Positions 9,566 to 22,800 are shown, counted from the stretch's first letter. The stretch is 64,000 nucleotides of DNA from Protopterus annectens (GCF_019279795.1 NC_056750.1:826819001-826883000); one strand, 5' to 3'. Made by a program: numbers and translations. Notes: generated by a model from the sequence alone, not told the origin.

Positions 9566-12500
9566 TGTGTAGCTCCCACAATAACTCTTTTCTTCTGACT
9601 TCACAGAAAGACACAATTATAAAATAGATTTTACATATATTATCAAGATGCATAGAAAGGAATTTTGTGCTGCAAACATTTTTCCATTTACCCACTGATT
9701 TAATGGCACATTCTAACAAACTAAGGGTAGGGGAATTACTGTTCAAAACATTAAGGTGTCAGACTAATTAAGTTTGCAGTATGAAGAATGCAAGTGGGGA
9801 AAAAAGCATATAGTTCTCTTTAGAGCTGCTATAAATTCTTTTTCCACAAGCTCTCCTTGGGTTGTCTCTGTGGTAAAATTAGTTAAGAGTATATTAAACA
9901 GCTTTTGTTTGTTTAGCATAACCCTAGATGATTCATTTTTCTGTATTTAATATTATATTGTTTTACTGTCTCTAGTGGTGATATATAGACAAATGACAGG
10001 ACAGAAAACTAATATAACTTTCTTTCGTGTTGTTTGTTCTGCCGTTGAACTTCTTTTAGGAGTTCTTAGTTCAGGAAAGGCATTATTTACCTTCCATGGT
10101 TATGTCAATGTTATTTCATCTTTTCAAGGCTGTAGCCTTTTTGATAATTCCAAGACATTTATGTTTGTACAGCTGCATTTTGTGAAGGCAGTATTTAATT
10201 CATGGTTATGACTGTAACTAATGCAAAGTAATTGATGAATTGTAATGCCCTCCAAGGTCTTGCATGTAACTATCATGCTATTTTGCTACGGCTTTGTACC
10301 ACCCTCTTCCCATTTCTAGAGTAGTTTAGTTACAATGCATTTCCAGCTGTTCCACCATGATAATTTTCACATATGTGCTACATAGCCATTCTAACTGTGT
10401 CTGCTTGCAGATTCAGTGTAGAAACTGCATGCAGGAACCTGAAAATATACAGATATTTTATTTTATTTTATTAGTTTGTATTTGTCAATGTTCATGAAAT
10501 GAAGTGTGTTGTTAGCTATTTGTCACATGTTGGGAGTATTGTTTGCTAGCTTCATGGCTTATGTACTGGCCTGGTTCTATACTTTCTTCCCTCTGATTTA
10601 GACAGAATGTTACTCCCACCCATAATGCGTACTACACCACTGCCTTTGTTAATATGTTTTGGTGCCTCTCTACTCTCAGTATGAAATAAGATTTCCTTCC
10701 ATCTGTCTTAAATCTTTGCACCTTTTCAGTTCTCACCCATGTTCTTACCTTGCCCCTTGATCTTCAGCTTCATCCTTCGCAGTTGCCTCTGTTAATTGTC
10801 GTATCTAGATATATTGTATATTGTATACTGTATACTGTTCTCATCACATTGGAACATGTGAGATGTTGTGCTTCTGCCTTCCAATAGAATTGTCCCTGAT
10901 CCGTTCCCATTAACTAAATTTAATTTTGATTTTTACTTTATAGGCTTTCTACCTACTGACTCTTGCCATAATGGGAATCTGTACTCAGAAGGCAGCCTTA
11001 GATGTCTCTCACACAAATCAGATGACAAGCACATATCTTGAGTCTAATTCCTTTTTTGACCATAATCACTCACCTTTTACATTACAGTGCATGATTCAAC
11101 AAGATTAGTATTATACCCCCCCCCGATGTCTTCCTTACTGTGTTTTGTGTATCGCTACCTATCTAACCTTTTCCTGGGCCGTTCCCCCACTCTAAATGTA
11201 AATCTATATTTTTAAGCAGAGCATCCCAGCTCCCTGCTGCCATTTACTGTACCAGGTTTCACAGGACACAAGTCAGCCCTTATTCATCTCCTGTGTTAAT
11301 CCACATGCTCTAAAAACAGGGGATGCAAAACTGCCTGAAGAATGCTGATAACCAGTTGTTTGCCTCAGACCACTTAAAGCACTCGGAGTTCTGTGGCAAA
11401 CCAATGGTTGGCTTTTCTTCAGACAGTTTTACATCACATTAGTTGATCTCATCAGCAAACAGAGACCGTGAATGAATCTAGCCATTCTTAATGTTGGAGA
11501 CAACCTTAGGCAAATGCTCCCTTGTCCCATGTCTCTAGGATTCCAGCACTATTTTAACGCATCCAACTGTTTTGTTTTTTACAATCCATTATTGTAATTG
11601 ATCTCACCTGTCAACTACACTCTACATAAAAATGACTTTACGTTCCTTCAGTCTACTGGTTACAGTCCTCATTTTGATTAATTTCTTATTTCCAGTCTAA
11701 TCCCATGTGTCCCTTAACTTTTCCTTATTTTTTATACCATTCTTTCCTTTTATGTTCCAAGCTACTTTGCTATGTACTTTCTCCACAACTGACCTCTCTT
11801 ATAGAGGAGTAGTTAAGGTGGGGTGCAGGGGGCAGCTTTTCTAGGCATTAAGTGTTAAGGGGGTGTGATTGTCAGTTTTACAGCAACTGCATCCAAATGC
11901 CATCATGGAAATTAATGCTGATACTTCTTTGTGATGAAGCACTTTTGCACTTCATGTATGCTATAAGTTGTAGCAAGCAGTTTGCTACAATTTAAAAAGA
12001 CGAGTCGGCCATTTTTTTCCTGCTCTTTGAGGGGGCAATTGTTAGCTACAGCTCTGCTCTTCTCTATCAAGACTTCACAACTGGGCACAGTGCTACAACT
12101 GTGACCTAACCAATCACTATAAATGGACTTTATTTCTGTAATTGGAGCCTACTCCCATTGATATATGCACCAACATTTGGCTTGCCTTTGCTGAAGCCCT
12201 TTTAACTCTGAACCCAATGTGATTTGGTTTTCTTCAATAATAACCCCAGGTGCTGTTATTTTTCAAGATTTATTAACACAACTCCCATAACTACATATTC
12301 TGTCTCCTGCTTGTTATTCCCCAGCTATAACATTTTACTTTGGTTGGGGTAAAGCAAGGTTGCAAGTTGTTGCATTTTAGACTGTTTTCTTCTCTCCTTA
12401 GGTCCATATTCACATTTGCTCCTCCATCTGTTTGTGTTATTTGTGAAAAGACTGATGCAATTTTCATTGACATGTCTATTGTCAGAGATGGACATATCAT

Positions 12501-13667
12501 AAGCATCTGAATCTAGGGCCGTCCCCTCTAGGGCATTGTTTTTGCCATCTTCCCCTCTGAGAACTCTTCCTGGATATATATCCACCCCCTTTGTTAATCC
12601 ACCAAGATTTTGTAGCCTTTCTTACCCCTTCTTCTTTCCAAGGAGCTTGCATTGTAAGACTGAATAAAATATATCACTAGACTCCACAGAGACTACATCC
12701 ACAGGATTACCTCTGCTACCTCTGTGGCGGCCCAGTCATAACACTGTTCAGGTTATCCTAAGAAGTTGTATCTGTTCTGAATCCATAGAGAAACTCCTTC
12801 AGCAGTCATTTTTCTCTTGGGGTCTTACAAGCCTTGGTGTAAGGATTCTTCCCTTGTAATCCTACTATTAGGCTCAATGGCCTGCAGATTTCCAGGTTAT
12901 TTCTTGCTCTGCATTTGTATGTAAACACTACTGCTGCTTGCCTTAATTCCCCAGGGTCAATCTCTTCTTAAGGGCCTTGATGTACAGTTCTGCCCCAAAA
13001 TTCTACCAAATAAAGATCTCTGCACTTTATCCTTTGTTGAACATCACAGTACCCTTCCATCCCCACTTGTTATCCGTTCATGTTTCCCTACGGCCGTTGC
13101 CCTTCTCTGGCTTCCCAGGCTGTTGCCTTCACTGTTGCTTCTTTTACAAGTGACTCAGTACTTTTTTCTATTTCCTAGGCCTTTCTAGACTAGTTCATCT
13201 TTTTCCTTCACCAAACTGTTAATTTACCCTTTCATAACCAATAAAGATCTTCTTCCTGTTGCTAGTATTTGCTACTAGATTGCTCTCCATTCTGCCTTTG
13301 CATCCTAATGCATTTCACTGTCCTGTTTGTAGCCTCCAAATAACTCCTACAGTAAAGCCACTCCTTTGTTTCTTAACTTCCTTTATCTTCTTTACTTATC
13401 CCTTATGATTGTCCTGCCCCCACATGAACTTTGCATTTTTTCCTCTTTTATTTGGCAGTCCTTTTTAACATTTCTCTATACCTGCCAATTTATTGTTTTT
13501 ATAGTTTCCCATACCTGTATTACTGCTTTGCTATGACAGTTTGCCAGCTCCCTGTTTCTATATCATCCTTTTCTCTCATGGCCATCTCCCCCATCACCCC
13601 AAAATGCTTGACCTTCTGGCAATTCCTAGCTTCTATTCCATAACCAATCTGAACCACAGTGCTGCAT
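9566..13667. other. Long AT-rich non-coding stretch
   Basis: About 4.1 kb with no defensible gene. It has C-runs (11,116-11,125) and a TTTTA run (10,457-10,472). Two overlapping minus-strand open frames at 12,291-12,585 have no recognised domain; their Lys/Arg/Asn-rich residues may come from an old retroelement ORF, but I cannot show this. Confidence 0.45.
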
Positions 13668-13760
13668 AATTCATTGGTTCATAAATAAGATACTAGGCAA
13701 TCCATGAGACTGTTTCAGCCTAGACAAAAAATCAAACAATCAAACCTACCTATGAACATC
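13668..13760 (-). mobile_element. Possible SINE body fragment
   Basis: GGTTCATAAATAAGATACTAGGC...GTTTCAGCCTAGAC parallels the plus-strand reading of the SINE bodies at 5,985 and 8,098 (GGTTCATAGATTAATACTAAGC...TTTTAAGCCTAGCC). It lacks a clear tRNA head. Confidence 0.5.
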
Positions 13761-15500
13761 ACTGGTTAGTGCCCATCCAATCAGAGTAGTCTTGAATGGA
13801 GCTATAATACTACCTTGCTTAATATGCAGGGGAAGTTTATTCCATAGGTGGGAACTCCACATGGATATGAACCTGCCATGCCCACATTCCCTATTAATAT
13901 ACTGCTAGAGACTGAAGTCATTTGTATGTGTGGTTGAGGAACCATGAGTTCTATGAAGACATACTACGTCTAGATGGATGTTTTTTCTTAGTTGAAAAGG
14001 CCAACACAGATCCCTGTGGAGGGATTATAAACAACACAATACAGTAAAAGGGTGGCCAAATGTTCTCAATAACTAACTGACTTGAGGCCTGTGACTTTGT
14101 TGATTAGAAGCCCCTGGGTTTTCTCCAGTAAAGTAGGATATTTTGATAAGCAAATACCAAAAGAGGCATTATAGGGCAAATAAAAGGATATTTTGGAGGA
14201 AGATTATTTTTTTCTGGAGGCGATGCCTTGGTTATCAGTTGGACCAAACAGAAGGTTTTTCTAACTATAGTGGAGGCATGACAAAGGACTGGAAGCCATC
14301 TGAAAGAGTACTAGAGCTCTAATAAACAATGTCATTCTTAAAGGATATGTCATCTGTTGTATAACAATTTATTTTTTTTAACAAAGTAGACTATACTGCA
14401 TTTTTGGCATTTAATTTGGGACCATTGTCTTTCATCAAGTTGTTTACATAGACCAGCCCAACCAGGTATGCTTGTACATCAGTGGATATTGGAATAACAA
14501 CCCCTAGTTTACAGTTGTCATTAAATTTTGTTAAAGACAGACATTGTAAATTGGCTTGTAGATCAGACAACTAAATGTTAAATATAAGATGATCCAGTAC
14601 TGGGTATTGGGGAACCTCATCTATAGCACTTTTTCTTTCAGAGGTGGCACCTGAAACTCTAACAGTATATGCTCTCTTCAGTAAACAATTTGCTATCTGC
14701 TCGCTGCACATGGTTTGATGTTCAAGTTCACTCGTTTGAGAACAGCACTTGCATAAGGGATGCTATTGAGTGCCTTGGCCAGGTCCAAGTGTACTATGCG
14801 CTTTGCATAATTACTGTGAACTGTTTCAGTCATCCTTTACAAGACATTTATAAGGTTAAAAAGATATGACCTCCATTCGACAAACTCAAGCTGATGTGGA
14901 TAAAGATTTAAGAGGTAAACAGTGTCTTGATTTATGAAGTCAGGAATGATAAGTTACATGGCTTTACAAAAAAGACCAGTAAGACTGATTGTTCTTCAGT
15001 TAAAGGGCTGTTGGCCGGACATCCCTTATGTAGAGGCAACAAGATAGCTATTCCCATGTCTATTCCAAGACTCATGTAAAGGAGGTTTAACAGAGGTTTA
15101 ATAGGCTACACTTTGTGCTGATTAATAGGTTTCCTGGTATATTATCATGGCCCATGGATTCCGTGTTACTTGGTTTAAAAAGCTTTGATAGCACTGAGGA
15201 ATGGAGAAGGGGAGACTTATAACAATCGTTGAGATGAAGTTCTAACAAAATTCATTGGCGGTGATAGTGGCTGTTACCTTTGAATCAGCATGAGAGGCAT
15301 TGATGTAGCTGAACAATAGTTAACCATGACATTGCGAAAGAAGGATTTGTAATTACTTTTGATATCACTGGCCATTCTGAGTTCATAGTTAACTCTGTGT
15401 TTTCTGACTGCAGACTTTGGTTCTTTGCTTGCATCTTTAAATGCCATCTTAAGATAGGTAGAATGTGACCGCTAATAAGAGCTAACACTTTCTTTCTTTT
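13761..15500 (-). mobile_element. Decayed CR1-like LINE, reverse transcriptase and C-terminus
   Basis: Reading the minus strand from about 15,490 down, frames give GMSGQQPFN, stop, RTISLTGLFCKAM (NYRPISLTSxxCKxME motif) near 15,000. HLDLAKALNSIP (the YLDLAKAFDxVPH catalytic block of reverse transcriptase motif A) follows near 14,780-14,810. Past a decayed region, the C-terminal block lies near 13,850-13,960 (VPQPHIQMTSVSSS..., then VGMAGSYPCGVPTYGINFP). It matches the TRGH...FFxxRVVPxWNxLP end of CR1-group ORF2. Stops and frameshifts are frequent. It is an old copy in opposite orientation to the other LINEs of the first half. Confidence 0.7.
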
Positions 15501-15684
15501 TAGCAGGGCTTGTTTGTATCAGTATTCTGCCACAAGTGGTTAATATCTTCCCAATTATTTGGTATGGGTAGGTAGCTGGTAGGCAGTAACGTGTTGGCGT
15601 TCGTGATGTTAATGTTTTCTTTAAGGTTATTCCCAGATTTTGGGATGCCCTGTAATTGCTACACTTCTTCTGTGCATGCTCACC
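15501..15684. other. Spacer before the satellite array
   Basis: No feature seen. It leads directly into the 87-bp array. Confidence 0.4.
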
Positions 15685-17115
15685 CTGTCTAGTTAATCCT
15701 GATTCTGAGACACCCTATGATTGGGCCCACCCCTGCTATGCATACCGAACACATCCAGTATCTGTTAATCCTGTCTAATTATTCCCTGATTCTGAGACAC
15801 CCTGATATCTCCCCCACTCCTGCCATGTATACTAAACACATCCAATATCTGTTAATCCTGTCTAGTTATCCTCTGAGTCTGAGATACCCTATGATCAGGC
15901 CCACCCCTGCCATGCATAGTGAACACATCCAGTATCTGTTAATCCTGTCTAGTTATCCCCTGATTGTGAGAGACCCTATGATTGGGCCCACCCCTGCCAT
16001 GTATACTAAACACATCCAATATCTGTTAATCCTGTCTAGTTATCCCCTGACTCTGAGACACCCTGAGATCTCTCCCACCCCTGCCATGCATACAGAACAC
16101 ATCCAATATCTGTTAATCCTGTCTAAATAAATAAATAGTTATCCCCTGATTCTGAGACACACTATGATTGGGCCCACCCCTGCCATGTATACAGAACACA
16201 TCCAATATCTGTTAATCCTGTCCAGATATTCCTTGATTCTGAGACACCCTGAGATCTCTCCCACTCCTGCCATACATAGAGAACACATCAAATATCTGTT
16301 AATCCTGTCTAGTTATCCCCTGAGTCTGAGACACCCCATGATCGGGCCCACCTCTGCCATGCATACTGAACACATCCAGTATATGTTAATCCTGTCTAAT
16401 TATTCCCTGATTCTGAGTCACCCAGAGATCTCTCCCACTCCTGCCACATATACTGAAAACATCCAGTATCTGTTAATCCTGTCTAGTTTTCCCCTTATTC
16501 TAAGACATCCTATGATTGGGCCCACCCTTGCCATGTATACTAAACACATCCAGTATCTGTTAACCCTGTCTAATTATTCCCTGATTCTAAGACACCCTGA
16601 GATCTCTCCCACCCCTGCCATGCATACAGAACACATCCAATAGCTGTTAATCCTGTCTAGTTATCCCCTGATTCTGAGACACCCTATGATCGGGCCCAAC
16701 CCTGCCATGTATACTAAACACATCCAGTATCTGTTAATCCTGTCTAGTTATCCCCTAATTCTGAGACACCCTGAGATCTCCCCCACTCCTGCCATGTGTA
16801 CTGAAAACATCCAGTATCTGTTAATCCTGTCTAGTTATCCCCTGATTCTGAGACACCCTGAGATCGCCCCACCCCTGCCATGCATACTGAACACATCCAG
16901 TATATGTTAATCCTGTCTAGTTATCCCCTGATTCTGAGACACCCTGAGATCTCCCCCACTCCTGCCATGTGTACTGAAAACATCCAGTATCTGTTAATCA
17001 TGTCTAGTTATTCCTCATTCTGATACACCATATGATTGCTCCCACCTCCTCCACATATACTGAACACATCCACTGTCTACTCCCCTGTCTAGTCCTTTCT
17101 TGATTCTGAGACACC
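15685..17115 (+). repeat. 87-bp tandem array, about 16 copies, with alternating A/B units
   Basis: The word GTTAATCCTGTCTA recurs at 15,764, 15,851, 15,938 and 16,025 and onward at an exact 87-bp period. Units mostly alternate between an A form (CCTATGATTGGGCCCACC) and a B form (CCTGAGATCTCTCCCACC), giving a dimeric 174-bp higher-order repeat. A and B types have in places lost strict alternation near 16,840-16,990. One unit carries an AAATAAATAAATA insertion at 16,124-16,136. Because 87 is 29 codons, open frames up to 159 codons run through the array; their repeated peptide is a by-product of the period. Confidence 0.93.
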
Positions 17116-17579
17116 CTATGATCCCTCTGCCTCCTCCAGAATCAGAAACATACTGAATATATTCCTTCCGACAGATTGTGTCTTGGCTAAATTTATCTGT
17201 TGTTAATATAAAGGATGCCTTGGTTCTCTCCTGAAAATAGACCATAAGGTTAACAATACCATCCTGGTATAGAATTAGTTAAGTTAGTAATAAAACCATA
17301 CATCACCTGGACTGAAAGTTGGACTACAACATTGAAAACAAACTTTAAAAGAAAAGTTCAGAAAATACCTTTAGATGATGAAAACAGCAGAAAAGAACAA
17401 GATGATACATACTAACACTATTCTAGCACAAGCTAGCATGATGGATGGCTGCAGCGTTAGGGGAACAGACCTGAATGCCTGGGAAGTTACATTCCCTCTA
17501 TAGATCCCCAGCTACACGGCTGCTCACGGAACTGTATTCACATATTTTTATTTATTTTATTTATTTACCCTTTTGTTGA
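17116..17579. other. Non-coding sequence
   Basis: Starts with decayed array sequence, then AT-rich DNA with no feature. Confidence 0.4.
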
Positions 17580-17840
17580 CGGGGTTAGTCCCACTATGCT
17601 AGTGGCCTGTCTTCAGTGGAGGCCCAAGGTGGTAGTTTTATTACTAGGAGAAATTTGGCCAGGACATGGTGGAATCCTCCCCTACTTTTTCTCATAAGGA
17701 CCATTGGATCTTTTACATCCACCTGAGCTACAATCAATTCAAGAAGATTTAGCTAGCTGTAGTGTCAGCTACTGATCTACCCAGTGCAGGAACAGAACCC
17801 ATAGAAGGCAAGTCCCTGTTGTGTGACTGAGACTGTTACC
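17580..17840 (+). repeat. Possible old interspersed repeat
   Basis: The phrases GGATCTTTTACATCCACCTG and CTGATCTACCCAGTGCAGGAACAGAACCC recall a repeat common in fish and other vertebrates, in which GGATCTTTxAxGTCCACC is followed by a tRNA-like closing part. No ends were defined. Confidence 0.35.
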
Positions 17841-19227
17841 TGCAATGGGATAGTGGGACCAAGCTATTCAGTAGAATTCAAAAGATGGCCACAAATTGTA
17901 ATAATGAAATTGAAGACTAGAGGTTCAAAGAAAGGTTAGGGAACATAAATCTGTTTTCAGCACATTATAAGAAAAAAAAACAAAAACATACTTTAAAAAC
18001 ACAAGCTACTTTGATACAGTATTATGGGAAAGGTGTAAAACGGGAAATAGAGGAGGTAGTAGGTTCATGACTACCAAGCTGAGTTCCATGAGCAAGGTGT
18101 ATGCATTAGTCAATTCTATATAATTATTTTGTTTTCCTTTTTCTTATTTTAATTTTTACTTTCCTTTATTTTTAACTTATTATTCTAACTTTGGTTTAAA
18201 AACTGTGACAGATAAAATACTTCTGAACAATGTGACCACTATTAATTGAAAGAGGATGCATTATGAATGTTATATTCGGTGTGTTAGAGACAGACATACC
18301 TTTCGGTTATGGATAAAGGATTATATACTCTTGTAGTATTTGGTCTTTTTGTTACCATGTCATGCTGTAGAACAGTATGTTGTACAAATTTATCACTGAT
18401 TTATGAAATATTTCTGTTCAGGGAAATTACCTATTTGGATAATAGTGGTCTAAGAGCAGAGGGAGAAAGAGAGAGAGGAGAGATAAAGAGAGAATATGTT
18501 AAGAGAATCCAGCACGCTCAAATGCAAGATGTTCTTCATGAAATGTACTTATTTCTTAATTTCACAATTGCAAAAGCAGAAATTCCAAATCAAGTGGTGT
18601 AGTTGGGACATGGGGATTAGGAGTTAACTTCCCTTTGCAGGATCATTTATTAAAAAGTTAATTTCAACTTGTTTTACACAAGAAGGATTGAATTTGCAGC
18701 ATTATTGCAGTTCCAGCTGTCAAAACCTGGTTCTATATCTGTTTCCATGTCATCTATATCAGCTTGAATTCATAAATGAGTTTCAGTAACCTGAGATTTA
18801 AAGGTGCCCTGCTGTGTTTGCTTACAAGGAATATACGGTCATAAACCTGATCAACCAAGCCTCTTGCAGATGCTAGTAACGTAAACTGTACTTGGCTTTA
18901 GAAGAAGAAGAACATGAGACTAAACTACCGTATACATGAACAAAATGAGGTGTCTTTCACTGAGTGGCATGGTGCACCACTGTTGGGTGGTATCAGTTCA
19001 GCACCCCCTAGCTCTAAGCTGAGGAGCAAAAAATATTAATAAGCAAGAACTATTTCCCAATATAGCACTCCTGAACTCCAACTTGAGTAGCAAGGTCCGG
19101 TCTTCACAGTCCATATTCCTCAACTGGAAAAAAAAGTCTTGTTGTACTAGAGGAGGGAAAAGTAGTATCCCTTGTGAAAAATGTAGCAAACTTTTGACTA
19201 CATTTGTAGCAAGTGGGCTTGCTACAT
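17841..19227. other. AT-rich non-coding sequence
   Basis: A 97-codon open frame at 18,309-18,602 (+) has a hydrophobic start and a charged GERERGEIKRE stretch that arises from a GA-rich run. I do not recognise it and have no evidence that it is expressed. Confidence 0.4.
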
Positions 19228-19230
19228 GTT

Positions 19231-19289
<59 letters not shown>

Positions 19290-19820
19290 TAGATTTTACA
19301 CTGCACACACTCTTGCTACATGATACAGCACACAAACATTTGCTACATTACAGCAGACACACACATTTGCTACATGTTACAGCACACAAACAGGCACGCT
19401 ACATGTTACAGCACACAAACACACACCCTTGCTACATGTTACAGTATACACACACACACACACACAGGCACACTTGTGCACGCGCATATGCTAGATGTTA
19501 CAGCACACACACACACTTGTTACATGTCATGGCACACATGATACATGTTACAGCACACGCACTTGCTACATGCTACAGCACACACATACATGCACACACA
19601 CACACACACGCTGCATTTTACACTGCACACACACTCTTGCTACATGATACAGCACACGCACATTTGCTACATTACAGCAGACACACACATTTGCAACATG
19701 TTACAGCACACACACACACACACACACTACATGTTACAGTACACACACACACACACACACACACTTGCGCACGCGCATATGTTAGATGTTACAGCGCACA
19801 CACACTTGCTACATGTTACG

Positions 19821-19856
<36 letters not shown>

Positions 19857-20063
19857 TTGATACATGTTACAGCACACACATTTGCTACATGCTACAGCAC
19901 ACACATACACACACACGCGCGCGCACACTTGCTACATGTTACACTGCACACACACACTTGCTACATGATACAGCACACACACATTTGCTACATTACAGCA
20001 GACACACATTTGCAACGTCACAGCATACACACACACACACGCACACTCACGCTACATGTTACA

Positions 20064-20099
<36 letters not shown>

Positions 20100-20395
20100 T
20101 ATATGTTACACCACACACATACTTGCTACATGTTACAGTACACACACACACACTCTCACTCACGTGCATATGCTAGATGTTACAGCACACATACACTTGC
20201 TACATGTTACGGCACACACAGACATTTGATACATGTTACAGCACACACACGCACACATGCTACATGTTACAGCACACACACACACTTGCTACTTTACAAT
20301 ACACATACACACACGTACACACACACACACACACACACTAGATATTACAGCACACGCACACGTGCTTCAGTCTTGGCTTGCCTGCAGATGCACTT
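19228..20395 (+). repeat. Composite CA-rich minisatellite, ~1.17 kb
   Basis: Blocks of (CA)n of varying length are separated by a short core, TTGCTACATGTTACAG or variants (TTGCTACATGATACAG, TTTGCTACATTACAG, ATGCTAGATGTTACAG). Larger blocks of several cores recur; for example the TTGCGCACGCGCATATG variants at 19,470-19,495 and 19,765-19,785 sit in similar positions. This shows that multi-unit segments were amplified. Open frames of 284 and 316 codons are CA/Thr-His artefacts. Confidence 0.95.
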
Positions 20396-20514
20396 CTGAA
20401 GGTTAGTAGGGGGTACTGCCATGTCCCTCAACAGTCTAGAGATTTTAAGAATGGCTATTGATTTTTGCCTCATATTTTTGGTCTGTTCCTCATACAACTT
20501 ATGTTTTTTTTTGG
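20396..20514. other. Spacer
   Basis: Unremarkable sequence between the minisatellite and the next repeat. Confidence 0.3.
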
Positions 20515-20705
20515 CAAATCATTGAGGACTGAAGTCACTAAATAAAGAAAGGCATTAGAGTTGCAGACCTCATATCCTTCAGAAAATGCATGCTAATGCA
20601 AAACCTGTTGTTCTAGCAACTTTGTAAGCTTTTCAAAGCAATATTTAAAAGCTGACTTTGTCCAGATTTCTTGTGCTAAGAGATTGAGGGGTATGCACAT
20701 TACTG
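20515..20705 (+). repeat. R-family interspersed repeat, copy a
   Basis: The order AAATCATTGAGGACTGAAGTC, ACTAAATAA, ATGCTAATGCAAAACCT, AAGCTTTTCAAAGCAAT, GAGATTGAGGGGTATG matches 38,290-38,505 block by block (GACGTCACTAAATAA, ATGCTAATGCAAAACCTAG, AGCTTGTAAGAGCAATC, GTTGAGAGGTATGG). This copy proves the family also exists in the AT-rich half. Confidence 0.8.
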
Positions 20706-21469
20706 ACTGTCATCTCCTGACTGTGCCCTGTAAAACCCTGCCACTTTCGCCCCATCCTACCTATTCCTCTGATGATATATTGTTAATTTTTGCTTCTTTA
20801 AACATGGTTCTTGATGCTGTTTGCCTGTGTTTGTTTCCTCATTGCATGGTAAGCAATATATGAAGGCTCACACTGTAGTATTTGATTGTTACGAAGATTT
20901 TAAAAATCTTGCAAAGATAAGAGACTTTGCTTTTTTTTGTCTGCTTGCTCTGTCTCTGAATTGCAGCAACCCCATAATAAAAATGGATTATCTTTTACAA
21001 AGATAAGGGATTTGAGGTGTTATACTAATTCAGGTGATGTATTTTTCTTTGATGAGACTTACCCATCATTGCTGTGCAGTAGGGTGCTACAATGCTTAAG
21101 TTAGTAGAACAATTCAAAATCTGGGAGGTAACAAGAGAAGAGTTATGCGAATTATGTGAAATGACATCGCTTTTAAGTTCCAAATCAACATCATTGATCA
21201 AGTATGGGACAGCAGTTTGACTTCCTTACAAGATAAGATCCTGGCATTCTATACCAGATTTTGTTTTCTTCTTTCTAGCACTTTTAGAGCTGTTTACTGC
21301 CATTCTTTGTTTTTTGGAAACACCCTAACTAGTACAACTTGGATTTTCAATAAAACTATGGTCACATCATTAGAAGATGGTAATGTGGAATGAGGGGTGA
21401 GATGTTCACTTCTGTCTTTCTTTTATTTTTAAGTCCTAATCCTATTTCATACTAGATTTGCATCGCTGT
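20706..21469. other. Non-coding sequence
   Basis: No gene or repeat recognised. Confidence 0.4.
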
Positions 21470-21715
21470 ACTGCGGTGGTGGTGCTGCTGTTGCGTTGTC
21501 GCGTCACAGTAAGACGTTGTCCTGTTCGATTCTCAGCTAAAGTGTCTTCTGTGTGGAGACATGCGTGAATGGGCGTACCTTCATTGAAGGTTGTGCGTCA
21601 GGGCTGGCAAGTCAGCGCATAAAAATCTGCTGCCAATCATTAGCACATCAGAGTTCCGCTGTGGCAACCCCTAACCGGGAAAAGCCGAAAGTCAAAACAA
21701 CAACTTCAGGAAGTG
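21470..21715 (+). mobile_element. tRNA-derived SINE (fish/amphibian type), plus strand
   Basis: It has a tRNA-like head (GTTGTCGCGTCACAGTAAGACG, B box TGTTCGATTCTCAGC), then CTTCTGTGTGGAGAC. The end is GTGGCAACCCCTAACCGGGA followed by AAAGCCGAAAGTCAAAACAA. The head, the TCTGTGTGGAG block and the GGCxACCCCTAA..AAGCCGAAAG tail are the standard order in a SINE group widespread in fish and some amphibians. It keeps many CpGs, so it may be one of the younger insertions in this half. Confidence 0.75.
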
Positions 21716-22604
21716 TAGTTACTACATGACAGATTGTAAAGAGATAGGATGAGAGACCCACTTACAGGTATCAACAAAAGCTTGTGAGAATACTGGAGTT
21801 CCTCTGTCAAGACTCTGTAAAAGAAGTTATAGTTTGAAACAATATGAGATAATTACAGTTACAATTATTCTCTAAGTGAGATGTCTTCCTTTCTAAGATG
21901 CCACAAAGTAGTCCCAGTTTTGTTCAATTATGACATTTAAAAATGTAAGCAACATTGCATACTTCACTGAAAACCTTTCATGTTGAACACTGAGCTAAAA
22001 ATGTGTAGTTGAGAAGGTCTTCTGGGACCTAACTTTTGAGTGTTTTCATACTACAATGCTACACTATGCTCTACTAACCCCATTTAAAAGGCATTTACTC
22101 TCAATTGCCCAAGCTATGCTAGTCATTTTTGCACTTGTTCAAACATGTTGGCTTGAGGTGTCATATCCTCATTATCTGTTTACTTATTTTACCAGTATAT
22201 TTCGAGTGATAATTTAGGCGCTAATGTATATCCAAATCTGATAAGCTTTGGGAGGCATGATCATTGTTAGTATTTTTAACATCAGTTACTCTTTCTCCAA
22301 ATTTGAACAATCACATTGTGAGAATATAAAAGTAAGAGGAGGGAGGCACGCACAGGGTTTACCCTCTACAGATATATAAACACCTGCTTTAAGTTTTGCC
22401 TTATTTGCACAAATTTCTGATTTCTTCAGGTGTATAGATGTTACACTTATAAGTACTCCACGTAATAGTTTGCTTACAGAAATGCATAAGCTACTGTGTT
22501 GATAGCTTGTGTATTTTAAACAAATAAAGTAGGCCTCTTAAAATCATGCATGAGTTAGATACTACAAAGTTTATACACAGCTGTGTTGAAAACACATGAA
22601 GCAT
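21716..22604. other. AT-rich non-coding sequence
   Basis: Nothing recognised. Confidence 0.4.
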
Positions 22605-22800
22605 ACAGTGTGGTCCAGGAGAACACCGAGGAACCTAGCTCAATTTCCCTGGGGTAGCCCCTGGTTAAGTGACTTGTTCTGAGCCACTTAGTAAACAAAA
22701 TAGACACTGAGAGAGAGAGAGAGAGAATCAAACCCTGGTCTATAGGAAACTGATCTTTAACAGCTCATAGCCTTAAACCCCCTGACTAACTGCCACTCCA
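22605..22800 (-). mobile_element. tRNA-derived SINE, minus strand
   Basis: On the minus strand, TGGCAGTTAGTCAGGGGGTT (A-box region) and ACCAGGGTTTGATTCTC (B box) precede a (CT)n run. Downstream come GTGGCTCAGAACAAGTCACT and GGGAAATTGAGCTAGG. The AAATTGxGCTAGG word links it to the SINEs at 6.0 and 8.1 kb. Confidence 0.6.

Noticed and set aside
12291..12585. Overlapping minus-strand frames rich in Lys/Arg/Asn
   Set aside because: They look vaguely retroelement-like but have no motif that would let me name a family or a frame.
15717..16910. Open frames of 74-159 codons with a repeated PTPAM..EHIQYLLILS peptide
   Set aside because: Product of an 87-bp (29-codon) satellite. Frames break wherever the array has an indel, and there are no exon signals.
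15685..17115. CRISPR-like repeat array
   Set aside because: The units are contiguous tandem repeats without unique spacers, and the window is eukaryotic.
19226..20399. 316- and 284-codon His/Thr-rich open frames
   Set aside because: Pure consequence of (CA)n with a short repeated core.
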